From Nostocales cyanobacterium (GTDB lineage Bacteria > Cyanobacteriota > Cyanobacteriia > Cyanobacteriales > Nostocaceae), in contig RDXV01000015.1 in the NCBI GenBank assembly GCA_004292695.1, forward strand, positions 1 to 49,404: 49,404 nucleotides of DNA, read 5' to 3'. This document shows positions 7,923 through 16,530 of this stretch, piece by piece. The notes under the pieces were generated by a model. The model was not told where the DNA came from. It did not search any database and saw nothing but the letters and a program-made list of their open reading frames with translations. The position numbers and the translations under genes were made by a program. Each line of letters starts with the position of its first letter. The first letter of the stretch is position 1.

Positions 7923-9012
7923 ATATCTTCAATTTGTCTAAAGTGTGAGATAATAACATCGTCTTATTTTCTAAGAGTTGTATTAAGTTAATAACTTTTG
8001 AGGATACAGACAATAGAAAATTAAGGTTTAAAGAATTATCAACAGGATATGGATAAAGTAATTTTCTATCAAACTTATATTCAGTAATATCTTTTAAATT
8101 GCTATACTGTTCTTCAAGATTTTCTCTAACATTATCAATGATACTATTTTCATCTATGTTTAATGTTTTCAATAATATATCTTTTAGTTTGGGTGTTATG
8201 ACTTTTAAAAAAACTTTTATTAAAACATCATTACTAAAGGTTATTGCGAGGAAAGATAAACCATCTACTACTGGATTAACAATTTTAAATTTATTCAACT
8301 GTTGAATTGATTGAGTAATTTTTTGTCTCTTTTCGTTAATAATAAATCTTTCTTTTTGTATTAAATCTTTTGCATGATTGATTGTATCAATTGCATTACT
8401 AATTTCTAATTCATATTCCTTAACTTTTATAGCAATTTTATTTACTTCATAATGCAGTGTCAAACCACCAATTAACATTGCAGGGCTAAACATAATATTT
8501 CCTAGTGCCAGCATAAAAGCAATCATTGTATTTCCAGCACTAATTATTAGTAAATGCTTATTTACCCAATTTAATCTTTCCTTAAATGTCTGTTGAATCT
8601 CTAAATCGTGAGGTAGCAGATTATCAGCTACCATTAATACATCATTTTTAATAATTGGGCTATTATTTTGATCTGAGTTAATTTCGTTGATGATTAGCTG
8701 CTTTATTTCCTCTAATTTTTGCTGATTTTTATTTTTCGTTATTATCTCAAGAAAATTTTCAATTTGAGGTATCATTCCTTTCAGAGTTCTCTCATATTCT
8801 TGTAGTTCATTTCCATATTGTTGTGCGTCATTTTGAGTATTTTTCAAAATCATTTTAAATTTTGTTAAAGATTCTTCATAGCTATCTCTCATGATTTTAG
8901 GCTGATCTTTTAAACCATGTATATTGCTAATTGATCTAGCACCTGCAAACGAACCAAAAGAAGCAACACCTAAAGCAGCAGCACCTAAGATAAGTGTCAG
9001 CATAAAACACAC
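7912..9012 (-). CDS. Hypothetical coiled-coil membrane protein
   Basis: I do not recognise this 366-aa protein. It has an N-terminal hydrophobic segment (MLTLILGAAALGVASFGSFA), a long charged stretch that looks coiled-coil (about residues 40-115), a second hydrophobic pair around 155-185 (HLLIISAGNTMIAFMLALGN, then MFSPAMLIGGLTL), then more helical, Lys/Glu-rich sequence. This suggests an inner-membrane protein with coiled-coil cytoplasmic parts. Its AT content is higher than that of the flanking genes. Its C-terminus (LKISRE-stop) is encoded by the repeat at 7874-7922, so the repeat probably replaced the original end. Confidence 0.65.
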   Translation of the reverse strand: MCFMLTLILGAAALGVASFGSFAGARSISNIHGLKDQPKIMRDSYEESLTKFKMILKNTQNDAQQYGNELQEYERTLKGMIPQIENFLEIITKNKNQQKLEEIKQLIINEINSDQNNSPIIKNDVLMVADNLLPHDLEIQQTFKERLNWVNKHLLIISAGNTMIAFMLALGNIMFSPAMLIGGLTLHYEVNKIAIKVKEYELEISNAIDTINHAKDLIQKERFIINEKRQKITQSIQQLNKFKIVNPVVDGLSFLAITFSNDVLIKVFLKVITPKLKDILLKTLNIDENSIIDNVRENLEEQYSNLKDITEYKFDRKLLYPYPVDNSLNLNFLLSVSSKVINLIQLLENKTMLLSHTLDKLKISRE

Positions 9013-9442
9013 TCCTTGTTACTTATATATAAACTAGACTCGGAACTTATGACTTTTTATTTTCTTTATACGTTTTATACGTATATAGCTAACCTAGAGC
9101 ATTAATAAAATATCGATCAAGAGGTATTTGATTATTCTTTATCAGTTTTAAAAAAACTCAATTGTTGTATAAAAACTAATACAATAATTAACAATACTTT
9201 ACGAGTATATACTAGCAGTTCGGTAAAGTGATAACTTTACCAAAACCCTTATTTTCCTTCTTTGCGTCTTTGCTCCTTAGCGTCTACCCTACGGGATCTC
9301 CTAACGGAGATTGCGTGAAACAAAAAAGAGCGATCGCTAAAAGCTAAAATTTTTCCATAACTTAAATATTTCTCTTATGATAATATGTACGAATGTGCAT
9401 ATCATAGAATTAGATGCTATACCAGTGGAATAGAGATAAATT
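9013..9442. other. Intergenic region with repeat fragments and a candidate operator
   Basis: No gene is visible. It holds a TTTGCGTC-type repeat fragment (about 9255-9320) with an ATCTCC/GGAGAT hairpin, and an inverted repeat TATGATA/TATCATA (9376-9382 and 9400-9406) about 40 bp before the orphan brnA-like gene. The inverted repeat is a reasonable autoregulatory operator for a ribbon-helix-helix protein, but this is inference. Confidence 0.45.
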
Positions 9443-9697
9443 ATGGAATCAGAATATGATTTTAGCCAAGGAAAAAGGGGAGCAATAGAACCAACAGCAC
9501 CCGGAAAAACCAGAATTACTATTCGTTTAGATGATGAAATACTTGCATGGTTTCGAGATCAAGTTCATCAAGCAGGTGGTGGAAACTACCAAACATTAAT
9601 TAACGATGCTTTAAAAGAATATATCCAACAGCGTCGTGAACCATTAGAAGATACATTAAGGCGAGTATTGCGAGAAGAATTAAAACGGATAGGCTAA
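9443..9697 (+). CDS. Orphan BrnA-like ribbon-helix-helix antitoxin
   Basis: The 84-aa protein has a BrnA-type ribbon-helix-helix: KTRITIRLDDEILAWFRDQV, then NYQTLINDALKEYIQ, with a charged C-terminal tail. Such proteins bind DNA as dimers and neutralise BrnT. Here no BrnT gene lies directly upstream, so it is either a solitary regulator or the survivor of a broken pair. The next gene (52 bp downstream) is a DUF29 protein and might be co-transcribed. An inverted repeat upstream fits autorepression. Confidence 0.82.
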   Translation: MESEYDFSQGKRGAIEPTAPGKTRITIRLDDEILAWFRDQVHQAGGGNYQTLINDALKEYIQQRREPLEDTLRRVLREELKRIG

Positions 9698-9748
9698 TTA
9701 ATTCCACAGCAATAAATCAATTACTTCAAACAAAGAGGTAAACTAAAA

Positions 9749-10180
9749 ATGACTGTAACTTATCAGACAGATTTCAATATGTGGCTGGAAGAAACCGCAA
9801 AACTATTACTAGAAAATCGCTGGCAAGAAATAGACAAAGAACATTTAATTGAGGAGATTTCCGACTTGGGTAAAAGTGAAAAAAGAGCCATTTCTAGCCA
9901 ATTAATTCGCCTACTTTTACACTTACTCAAATGGCAATATCAACCTCAACGACGTTTCGATAGTTGGTTAGATTCTATCACAGATGCACGCACTCAAATT
10001 GAATTAACTATAAAAGATAGTCCCAGCCTCAAAAATTATCCTCAAGAACAATTAACAGAAAGCTATGAAAAAGCACGTCGTCAAGCAGCAAAACAAACAG
10101 GATTGATAATTTCCACATTTCCCGAAGAATGTCTTTATGAATTAGAGTTAGTTTTAGATGAAGACTGGCTACCAGAATAG
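9749..10180 (+). CDS. DUF29 family protein
   Basis: The 143-aa protein matches the cyanobacterial DUF29 pattern: an N-terminal D..MWLEETAKLL, then LIEEISDLGKSEKRAI, LIRLLLHLLKWQYQP.R and a C-terminal YEKARRQAA..TGL.ISTFPEECLYELE. The family is helical, occurs in many copies in cyanobacteria, and has no proven function. A purine-rich site (AAAGAGGTAAACTAAAA) precedes the ATG. It follows the orphan brnA-like gene on the same strand. Confidence 0.9.
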   Translation: MTVTYQTDFNMWLEETAKLLLENRWQEIDKEHLIEEISDLGKSEKRAISSQLIRLLLHLLKWQYQPQRRFDSWLDSITDARTQIELTIKDSPSLKNYPQEQLTESYEKARRQAAKQTGLIISTFPEECLYELELVLDEDWLPE

Positions 10181-10193
10181 AAAATACTGCACA

Positions 10194-10412
10194 TCAAGCA
10201 ATTTTTAATAAACTAGGTTCAGGAATAGACTCACCTTCAGCTTTCCACGCTTCTAAATACATCTCAATAACTTCTTCCCCATGACGAATAGCTTCCTCAC
10301 GAGTTTTACCATGAGTACAAGGCATAATTACGAGGTTGCTAAATTCTGGAATTGTCACTAAAAAAAGCTGATCTTCCTCTGACCATTGTACAATCATACT
10401 ATATTGAGTCAT
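10194..10412 (-). CDS. HicB-family protein (solitary)
   Basis: The 72-aa protein has the HicB fold signature: an N-terminal strand YSMIVQWSEEDQLFLVTIPE, then G.TREEAIRHGEEVIEMYLEAW and a proline-containing end. In type II HicAB systems HicB is the antitoxin to the HicA mRNA interferase. No HicA-like reading frame is seen on either side, so it may be solitary or act with a distant toxin. It converges on the DUF29 gene with a gap of only 13 bp. Confidence 0.88.
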   Translation of the reverse strand: MTQYSMIVQWSEEDQLFLVTIPEFSNLVIMPCTHGKTREEAIRHGEEVIEMYLEAWKAEGESIPEPSLLKIA

Positions 10413-10493
10413 TAATTTTCATCCTCCCCTAATTTTTCTAATCTCTCTCTGTGTTCTCTGTGCCTCTGTGGTTCGTTCATCTTAAAATTGACA

Positions 10494-10523
10494 TAAAAAA
10501 GGGCAGGTATCAAACCCACCCTA
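10494..10523 (-). terminator. Rho-independent terminator of ndhD1
   Basis: Read on the minus strand, AGGGTGGGT, a short loop and ACCTGCCC form an 8-bp stem with two wobble pairs, followed by TTTTTTA. It lies just after the ndhD1 stop codon. A closely similar structure follows ndhF1 (37312-37341). Confidence 0.8.
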
Positions 10524-10544
10524 ATTATAATTTGTAACTAACAA

Positions 10545-12119
10545 CTATTCACCAATTACAGGCGCAGTTAAAGAAACCTGTTCCACCGCTTTTTTAGCAG
10601 CCAAAGTAGGAACAGAATCCCGTAATCTTTCAGTCAATTGTACAGTAGTAGAATCGTACATTTGAGTTAATAACTTGGGATAAAAACCAATCCCAATAAT
10701 AGGAACTAACAAACAAGCAATGATAAACACCTCACGGGGTTCAGCATCAATTAAAGCCTGATGAGAAACCAACTCTTCGTTTTCCTGTCCGTAGAAAATT
10801 TCCCGCAACATTGAAAGTAGATAAATAGGTGTTAAAATCACACCAACTGCCATCAAGAAAATGACGATAACTTTAAATGTAGGGTTATAAGCGTCGCTAG
10901 TGGCAAAACCAACAAATATCATCAATTCTGCTACAAAACCACTCATTCCCGGCAAAGCTAAAGAAGCCATTGAACAAGTAGTAAACATCGCAAAAATCTT
11001 CTTCATCCGTCTACCAACACCACCCATTTCATCTAACATCAGGGTGTGTGTCCGGTCATAAGTTGCACCAACCAAGAAGAACAAACTAGCACCAATTAAA
11101 CCGTGAGATATCATTTGTAAAACAGCACCGCTTAAACCTAAATCGGTAAACGAAGCTATCCCAATAATAACAAAGCCCATGTGAGAAATTGAAGAGTAGG
11201 CAATTTTGCGTTTTAAGTTGCGTTGGGCAAAAGACGTTAACGCTGCATAGATAATATTAACTACCCCCAAAATTACCAAAACCGGGGCAAAATAAGCATG
11301 AGCATCTGGTAACATTTGGGCATTCATGCGAATTAATGCATAACCGCCCATTTTCAGCAGAATACCAGCTAGTAACATATGCACAGGTGCAGTAGCTTCA
11401 CCGTGAGCATCTGGTAGCCAAGTATGCAGAGGGATAATAGGTAACTTAACAGCGTAGGCAATTAAGAAACCAGCGTATAGTAACAATTGCAGATTGAGAG
11501 CATAATCTTTGAGACCAAGTGACTGCATATCAAAGGTGACATTATCACCATAGAAAGCCATCGTCAAAGAACCAAGCAGAATAAACAGCGAACCGCCAGC
11601 AGTGTAGAGAATAAACTTAGTCGCTGCATAATGACGTTTTTTACCACCCCAAATAGCCAGCAGCAGGTAAACCGGAATTAACTCCAATTCCCACACCAGG
11701 AAAAATAACAACATATCCTGGACTGCAAACACGGCAATTTGGCCACCATACATGGCTAAAAGTAAAAAGTAAAATAGCCTGGGTTTAAAAGTAACAGGCC
11801 ATGCTGCCAAAGCCGCCAAGGTGGTAATAAAACCCGTCAAAATAATTAGAGGCATGGATAAACCATCAGCCCCCACAGACCACTTTAAGTCTATTTGTGG
11901 TATCCAGGAATAACTTTCTACCAGTTGTAAATCAGGGTTAGAGAAATCATAACCCAGATAGAAAGCAGCAACAATCAGGGCAAAATCAATTAGACCAACA
12001 ATTAAAGCAAACCAGCGGATGGTTTTACCGTCTTTATCTGGGATGATGGGGATAAGTAGTGACGCGGCTATTGGCAAAAGAATAATCGTCGTCAACCACG
12101 GAAAATTAGTCATATTCAT
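10545..12119 (-). CDS. ndhD1: NAD(P)H-quinone oxidoreductase subunit 4 (NdhD1)
   Basis: This 524-aa polytopic membrane protein is the NdhD proton-pumping subunit of the NDH-1 complex of the thylakoid membrane, used in respiration and cyclic electron flow. Typical sequences include [47 protein letters not shown] and [15 protein letters not shown], with the transmembrane-helix Lys and Glu residues present. Similarity to NdhD1 (respiratory NDH-1L type) rather than the CO2-uptake NdhD3/D4 type is my judgement from overall sequence. I chose ATG 12119 (MNMTNFPW) over the GTG three bases earlier. In related genomes it sits directly after ndhF1; here ndhF1 is about 25 kb away on the same strand. Confidence 0.96.
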   Translation of the reverse strand: MNMTNFPWLTTIILLPIAASLLIPIIPDKDGKTIRWFALIVGLIDFALIVAAFYLGYDFSNPDLQLVESYSWIPQIDLKWSVGADGLSMPLIILTGFITTLAALAAWPVTFKPRLFYFLLLAMYGGQIAVFAVQDMLLFFLVWELELIPVYLLLAIWGGKKRHYAATKFILYTAGGSLFILLGSLTMAFYGDNVTFDMQSLGLKDYALNLQLLLYAGFLIAYAVKLPIIPLHTWLPDAHGEATAPVHMLLAGILLKMGGYALIRMNAQMLPDAHAYFAPVLVILGVVNIIYAALTSFAQRNLKRKIAYSSISHMGFVIIGIASFTDLGLSGAVLQMISHGLIGASLFFLVGATYDRTHTLMLDEMGGVGRRMKKIFAMFTTCSMASLALPGMSGFVAELMIFVGFATSDAYNPTFKVIVIFLMAVGVILTPIYLLSMLREIFYGQENEELVSHQALIDAEPREVFIIACLLVPIIGIGFYPKLLTQMYDSTTVQLTERLRDSVPTLAAKKAVEQVSLTAPVIGE

Positions 12120-13000
12120 CACAATTTGTCTACAATTAAAATCATCTGTGGTAAAAGTCCTAGTTATTAACTAACAGCTTTTTACCAAATTTCCTGTTAT
12201 TGTTAGGTTGATTTAATTAAATTGGCAATGTTCCAATTTTGCAGATGCTCCGGTAGAGGATATTTACTAGCTAGGTAGCATCTACTAGGTAAATTAACTG
12301 CCAATTGGCTTTAAAAAAGCGCGTATGCTATCTGTTTTTTATTAAATGATAATTTTTTCAAAAAGTCCAAATTCTTTACAATTCTCAAATTTATCAAAGG
12401 GTATTGACAGAATGAAGGGAATAGGGGACTGGGGACTGGGGACTGGGAACAGGTGACAGGTTACAGGTTACAGCATGAAGGGAAAAATGTTTAATTTTTA
12501 ATTTTTATTTTAATTTTTATTTTAATTTTTATTTTATTTTGTAATAAGACTAATGATCGTTCTGCTTTTTTCTTTTAATAACTCTTTTTTGGGAAAAAAG
12601 TTTTGTTAGGAAATAACATTCTTTCTGTTCCCTGTTATTTCAGAAAATCCCAAGTACGGTAGAGCCTAATTTTCTAAATTATTTAAACATATAGAAATCA
12701 TGATTTGATTATTTTAAAAAACTCAGTATCAAAGAAATTATTTGTCCCCAGTCCCCAATCACCTATTCCCTACAAAAATGTCGCCATTCTCGAAATCAGC
12801 TTTTTGTATTACTCAATCAGAAGTAAAATATATTACTTTTTGTCAACAATGGTAGTGGTTTAAGTAAGATTAAATTTATGCTCTGAAAGTTTACTCAAGT
12901 GTATTTTCCCTGATATTATAAAATTTTCGACCAAAACAGCTATATTTTAATGTGAATATACTTAGAACCTTCCTTAGAATCTTTTGAGTAATTTAAACCT
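12120..13000. other. Large intergenic region with tandem repeats
   Basis: No gene is visible in about 880 bp. It contains heptamer arrays (GGGGACT, then AGGTGAC/AGGTTAC, about 12424-12475) and AT-rich TTTAATTTTTA-type repeats (about 12489-12540). The sequence next to 12120 must now contain the promoter of ndhD1, because ndhF1 is far away. I found no tRNA or clear RNA structure. Confidence 0.6.
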
Positions 13001-14416
13001 ATGGGTAAAAAAAACGACTATAGTCAATACCTCAGACAGACATTCTCTGGACTAATTGATCAGCTAGACCTGACAGAATTGCGAAAAGAATTTCTGAAAA
13101 ATCGCTGGCTAGATCAAGTTTTGTGGCTGGAGGGAAAAGCCACCAAAGAACGTAATGCCCATCACAATCTCCGTATGATTACCATTATCGGTGGCGTAAT
13201 TGTACCGGCACTGATTGGTTTTCAAAAGGGAGACCAAAAGTGGCAGGAAGTTCTAGGCTGGACGGCCTTCGGTTTAAGTCAGGTAGTAGCGGTTTCTGCG
13301 GCCATTGAAGAATTTTTTGGTCACGGTGAGAAGTACCGCAATTATCGTAATACTGCTGAAGGCTTAAAAATTGAGGGTTGGCAATTTTTTCAAATGGCTG
13401 GACCCTATCGTCATTATCCGAATCACTCCGAGGCCTACACCATCTTTGCCGAACGGGTTGAACAGTATATTCAACAAGACTTACAGGGCTTTATTTCCCA
13501 GCTAACAGAACAACAAGAAGCCGGCAAACAGACACAAGAAACGGCAGCTAAAAATGCTGAACTTGCCCTAGACAATCTCAACGAACAGTTACAGTTACGG
13601 GCGCAATATGAAGCCAAACTTAGGGAATTAGAAGCCGAAAAGCAGCGAGTTCAAGAGGAAAGAGAGCAGAAAGAACAAAATAACACTGGTTCACAGGAGG
13701 GTGAGCAGGAAAAACCAGTAGCTACAGATGGACAAGAGAACTCAGATCAACAACCTGACTTAATTCCTATTAGTAATTTATGGCAAGATGACACAGAAGA
13801 ACGTGATAGCACCAGCTTAAACCCTGACTCCATCAAGTATCTCAGTGCTAGTGAAATTTTGGCTCAAATTAAAAACAATCCTATTAGCAAGAACGGTACA
13901 ACATCCAACCAACTTACCGAAACTAAAACAACAACAGCCTCTACAAAACTACCGATGTGTGGAGTAGAGCTAATTAAAAAGTTTGAAGGTTGCTATTTGA
14001 ATGCTTATCCAGATCCTTTAACTGGAGGGAAACCAATCACTATTGGTTGGGGTACAACCAGAAAACGTGATGGTAGTCCTTGGAATTTGGGGGAAAGTAT
14101 TTCTCAACAAGAAGCTGATAATTTGTTAATTCATCAATTAGAAACAAGCTACTTACCGGATTTGATGAAAATACCTTGCTGGGGAGAACTCAACCCTAAT
14201 CAACAAGGTGCTTTACTCAGCTTTGGTTATAACTTGGGAAGTAGATTTTACGGTGCTTCTAATTTTGAGTCAATGACTAGAGTTTTAAAAAATCGTGATT
14301 GGGCTAATATCCGCGAAACTTTCATCAAGTATCGTAATCCCGGATCAAATGTAGAGAAAGGACTAAGGAGAAGAAGAGAAGCAGAAGCTGATTTATTTCT
14401 CAAACCCTACCCTTAA
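13001..14416 (+). CDS. DUF4231 (SLATT-like) membrane domain fused to GH24 lysozyme
   Basis: Residues about 20-160 form a DUF4231/SLATT-like domain: FLKNRWLDQVLWLEGKA, two hydrophobic helices (MITIIGGVIVPALIGF and VLGWTAFGLSQVVAVSAAI), then KYRNYRNTAEGLK and a WQFF..GPY segment. A long Gln/Glu-rich coiled coil follows (about 165-230). Residues about 318-470 form a phage-type (T4-like, GH24) lysozyme, with KKFEGCYL (catalytic Glu329), YPDP, ITIGWGTT and GLRRRREAE. The lysozyme should cleave peptidoglycan. The first half resembles two-helix pore-forming or membrane-anchor domains found in bacterial conflict systems. No cleavable signal peptide is present, so how the lysozyme reaches the wall is unclear. 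It heads a small group of wall-active genes. Confidence 0.88.
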   Translation: MGKKNDYSQYLRQTFSGLIDQLDLTELRKEFLKNRWLDQVLWLEGKATKERNAHHNLRMITIIGGVIVPALIGFQKGDQKWQEVLGWTAFGLSQVVAVSAAIEEFFGHGEKYRNYRNTAEGLKIEGWQFFQMAGPYRHYPNHSEAYTIFAERVEQYIQQDLQGFISQLTEQQEAGKQTQETAAKNAELALDNLNEQLQLRAQYEAKLRELEAEKQRVQEEREQKEQNNTGSQEGEQEKPVATDGQENSDQQPDLIPISNLWQDDTEERDSTSLNPDSIKYLSASEILAQIKNNPISKNGTTSNQLTETKTTTASTKLPMCGVELIKKFEGCYLNAYPDPLTGGKPITIGWGTTRKRDGSPWNLGESISQQEADNLLIHQLETSYLPDLMKIPCWGELNPNQQGALLSFGYNLGSRFYGASNFESMTRVLKNRDWANIRETFIKYRNPGSNVEKGLRRRREAEADLFLKPYP

Positions 14417-14547
14417 TGGTCTAGTATGAAAAATTTCTAGGATTTTCAGAATTAATGAAGCATGAGTTCCCATAAAAAGAGAGCGAGAAAACTCCATTAA
14501 TTTACTCACATTACACAAAAATCAAGGCATCTACCCAGGATAAAATT

Positions 14548-14880
14548 ATGCTTCGTAACAGTAAAAAGTATTCGATTAACGTAGACAAAGTAGGTCAAGA
14601 TGTGGCCATTAATATTTCTTTGGAAATAGAAATGAGTCCTGAACTACTAGATTTAGTATTGCGGGATTTAAGAAGCGATGCTAGAGATTTTAATGAAACC
14701 CGGATATTAACTGAAATCATCCGCGATCCCATCATCATTTACAGTCTCTGCCAACATATAGAACGAGTGAAAAATCAAGAAGTTATCTATCAACCAACTC
14801 AGCATGAAAACAATAATCAACAGCTAATGAGTTCCGATTGGAGCTTGAACACAGCCAGCTACACTGCAAACGACTCATAG
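14548..14880 (+). CDS. Small hypothetical protein between two wall-active genes
   Basis: The protein has 110 aa and no domain I recognise. The first 70 residues look ordered (NVDKVGQDVAINISLEIEMS, then LLDLVLRDLRSDARDF, then a helical IIIYSLCQHIERVKN); the last 35 are Asn/Gln/Ser-rich and probably disordered. It lies 131 bp after the lysozyme fusion and 156 bp before the L,D-transpeptidase-like gene, all on one strand, so it could be a chaperone or immunity partner. That role is context only. Confidence 0.6.
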   Translation: MLRNSKKYSINVDKVGQDVAINISLEIEMSPELLDLVLRDLRSDARDFNETRILTEIIRDPIIIYSLCQHIERVKNQEVIYQPTQHENNNQQLMSSDWSLNTASYTANDS

Positions 14881-15036
14881 CTGGAATTTATTAAAAGCGG
14901 ATTTGAGTATTGCTGATTCTAGGTTTTTTTGATGATTGCAAAATAAAGCTACCAGCCGCTTTTAGTAGCCAAAAAATTAGTAGCAGAAATTTTGTAGTTA
15001 CTGACTTATTTATGAAAATTTGGTAGATATCATAAA

Positions 15037-16383
15037 ATGGTGAATATTGTATCTATTGAAGAAAAATATGCAGCACTATGGCAAGGCTGCAAGGTGCAAT
15101 CTAATCTCTTGCCAGAGTTAGAAAAAATAGCGGAAAAGCTGCATTATGATCGCGGCTTTTACGAGAAAATCGAGTGGTACTATCCCAACTTACCCTGGTA
15201 CTGGGCAGGAATAATACACGCTAAGTCCGATTTTGAAGATTCTGCCCAATTTTTTGAGCAAATTACCCAAAAGTTAAGGAAGATTCAGGGCGAACAAATA
15301 CCAAAAAGAATCTCCGCCCGGTTACTGGCTTTTGATGCGTGCAACGAATTTCAAGGCAAAGATAGCGAGGGAATTACCCCCTTTGTTTGGGCAGGGACTA
15401 ATCATACCAAGACAATTGATTCTGTGGCTGGTTGTGCGGCAATTTTGTATTTTCTGCAAGCACTGGGACTTAAAGATAATCAAAGCGAACAGGGGCAGTT
15501 TAATCTGAAAGTGACTGCTGATACGGTGTTTAAAAGTTGCTCATTGCCTTCTAATAAACTCCAACCATCAGAAAGACTTTCTTTTACAGCCGGGAGACAG
15601 ATGGAAATTACCGAAGTGGCGATCGCCGACGCTCATCATCTCCGAGTCACACTCAAGACACCAATTGACAATCAACGCGCTTGGTTTATTTATGGTGGAC
15701 ATATCCAGATTGATGGTTGTACCATTGCCACATTCACCGCTAAACCTAAAACCCTAGAAGAAAAAATTGTCGCCTATTGCGAGAAAAAAGGTTACAAAAT
15801 TGACAAAGAACCAGGGTGTAAAAACATTATCTACATTGAAGGCATGAACCCAGACGGAACACTTAACGACAACGCCCTCAACGTCTGGAACGATCTCCGC
15901 ATCGTCATTGAATTTAAAGACGGCAAACCAAAAATGATTGGCTGTTGGGAAGCCACAACCAACCCAGGTAAATACTACACCTTCAAACCCATGAACCCCA
16001 AAGGTGCGGCAATTATCGCCTTCGGGCAATACAGAGCATGGCAGGTAGGAATTCACACACCAGGCGGTGGACACGAAGCCCTTGTACAAACTGGCGGTCC
16101 AGTAACAGTCCATCGTGATGCCAACCGCAATGGTAGACGGGATGAAGGCGACTCAATGGACTCAGGTATGTTTGGCATTAACCAACATTGGGGCGGTGAT
16201 AATCCTAAGTCAGACGTAGGCAGATGGAGCGCGGGCTGTCAAGTAGGGAGGACAAAACAAGGACATCGTGATTTTATGGCTATCATCAAATCAGATCCAC
16301 GCTACCAAGCAAACCGCAAGTATATCTTTAGCAGTACCATCATTGACGGTAAAGACCTTTTGGCACAGTTCCCTGCAAATTGA
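15037..16383 (+). CDS. Putative L,D-transpeptidase-like cell-wall protein
   Basis: The C-terminal part has H384 in INQHWGGD followed by S398-A-G-C401 in RWSAGCQV. This spacing is like the H..(S/T)xGC signature of YkuD/L,D-transpeptidase-like enzymes, which act on peptidoglycan through a Cys. A preceding HRDANRNGRRDEGD stretch resembles an acidic metal- or substrate-binding loop. The N-terminal 130 residues (Y.NLPWYWAGIIHAKSDF, PFVWAGTNHTKTIDSVAGCA) recall N-terminal domains of phage or effector lysozyme-type proteins, in degenerate form. No signal peptide is seen. The match is by motif only; the family name is tentative. It is co-directional with the lysozyme fusion. Confidence 0.6.
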   Translation: MVNIVSIEEKYAALWQGCKVQSNLLPELEKIAEKLHYDRGFYEKIEWYYPNLPWYWAGIIHAKSDFEDSAQFFEQITQKLRKIQGEQIPKRISARLLAFDACNEFQGKDSEGITPFVWAGTNHTKTIDSVAGCAAILYFLQALGLKDNQSEQGQFNLKVTADTVFKSCSLPSNKLQPSERLSFTAGRQMEITEVAIADAHHLRVTLKTPIDNQRAWFIYGGHIQIDGCTIATFTAKPKTLEEKIVAYCEKKGYKIDKEPGCKNIIYIEGMNPDGTLNDNALNVWNDLRIVIEFKDGKPKMIGCWEATTNPGKYYTFKPMNPKGAAIIAFGQYRAWQVGIHTPGGGHEALVQTGGPVTVHRDANRNGRRDEGDSMDSGMFGINQHWGGDNPKSDVGRWSAGCQVGRTKQGHRDFMAIIKSDPRYQANRKYIFSSTIIDGKDLLAQFPAN

Positions 16384-16460
16384 TGACAGGTGACAGGGAA
16401 CAGGGAACAGGGAACAGGGAACAGGGAACAGGGAACAGGGAATAGGGAATAGGGAATAGT
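16384..16460. repeat. Heptamer repeat (GGGAACA/GGGAATA)n
   Basis: About ten copies of GGGAACA, then GGGAATA, follow the stop codon of the transpeptidase-like gene. The same unit occurs briefly at about 24040-24052. Open frames through this array (repeated SLFPVPC on the minus strand) are repeat artefacts. Confidence 0.92.
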
Positions 16461-16530
16461 TTTAGCTATCTGTTGGTAACAAATTTTTGGATTTCTCCGC
16501 CCCAAAATGCACACTTTTGATGCTACATCC

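Noticed and set aside
15754..16113. Minus-strand 119-codon frame
   Set aside because: It is fully antisense to the transpeptidase-like gene, with an aromatic-rich composition typical of shadow frames.
13001..16383. Prophage lysis region
   Set aside because: There is a phage-type lysozyme domain, but no structural, replication or integrase gene, and the lysozyme is fused to a DUF4231 domain.
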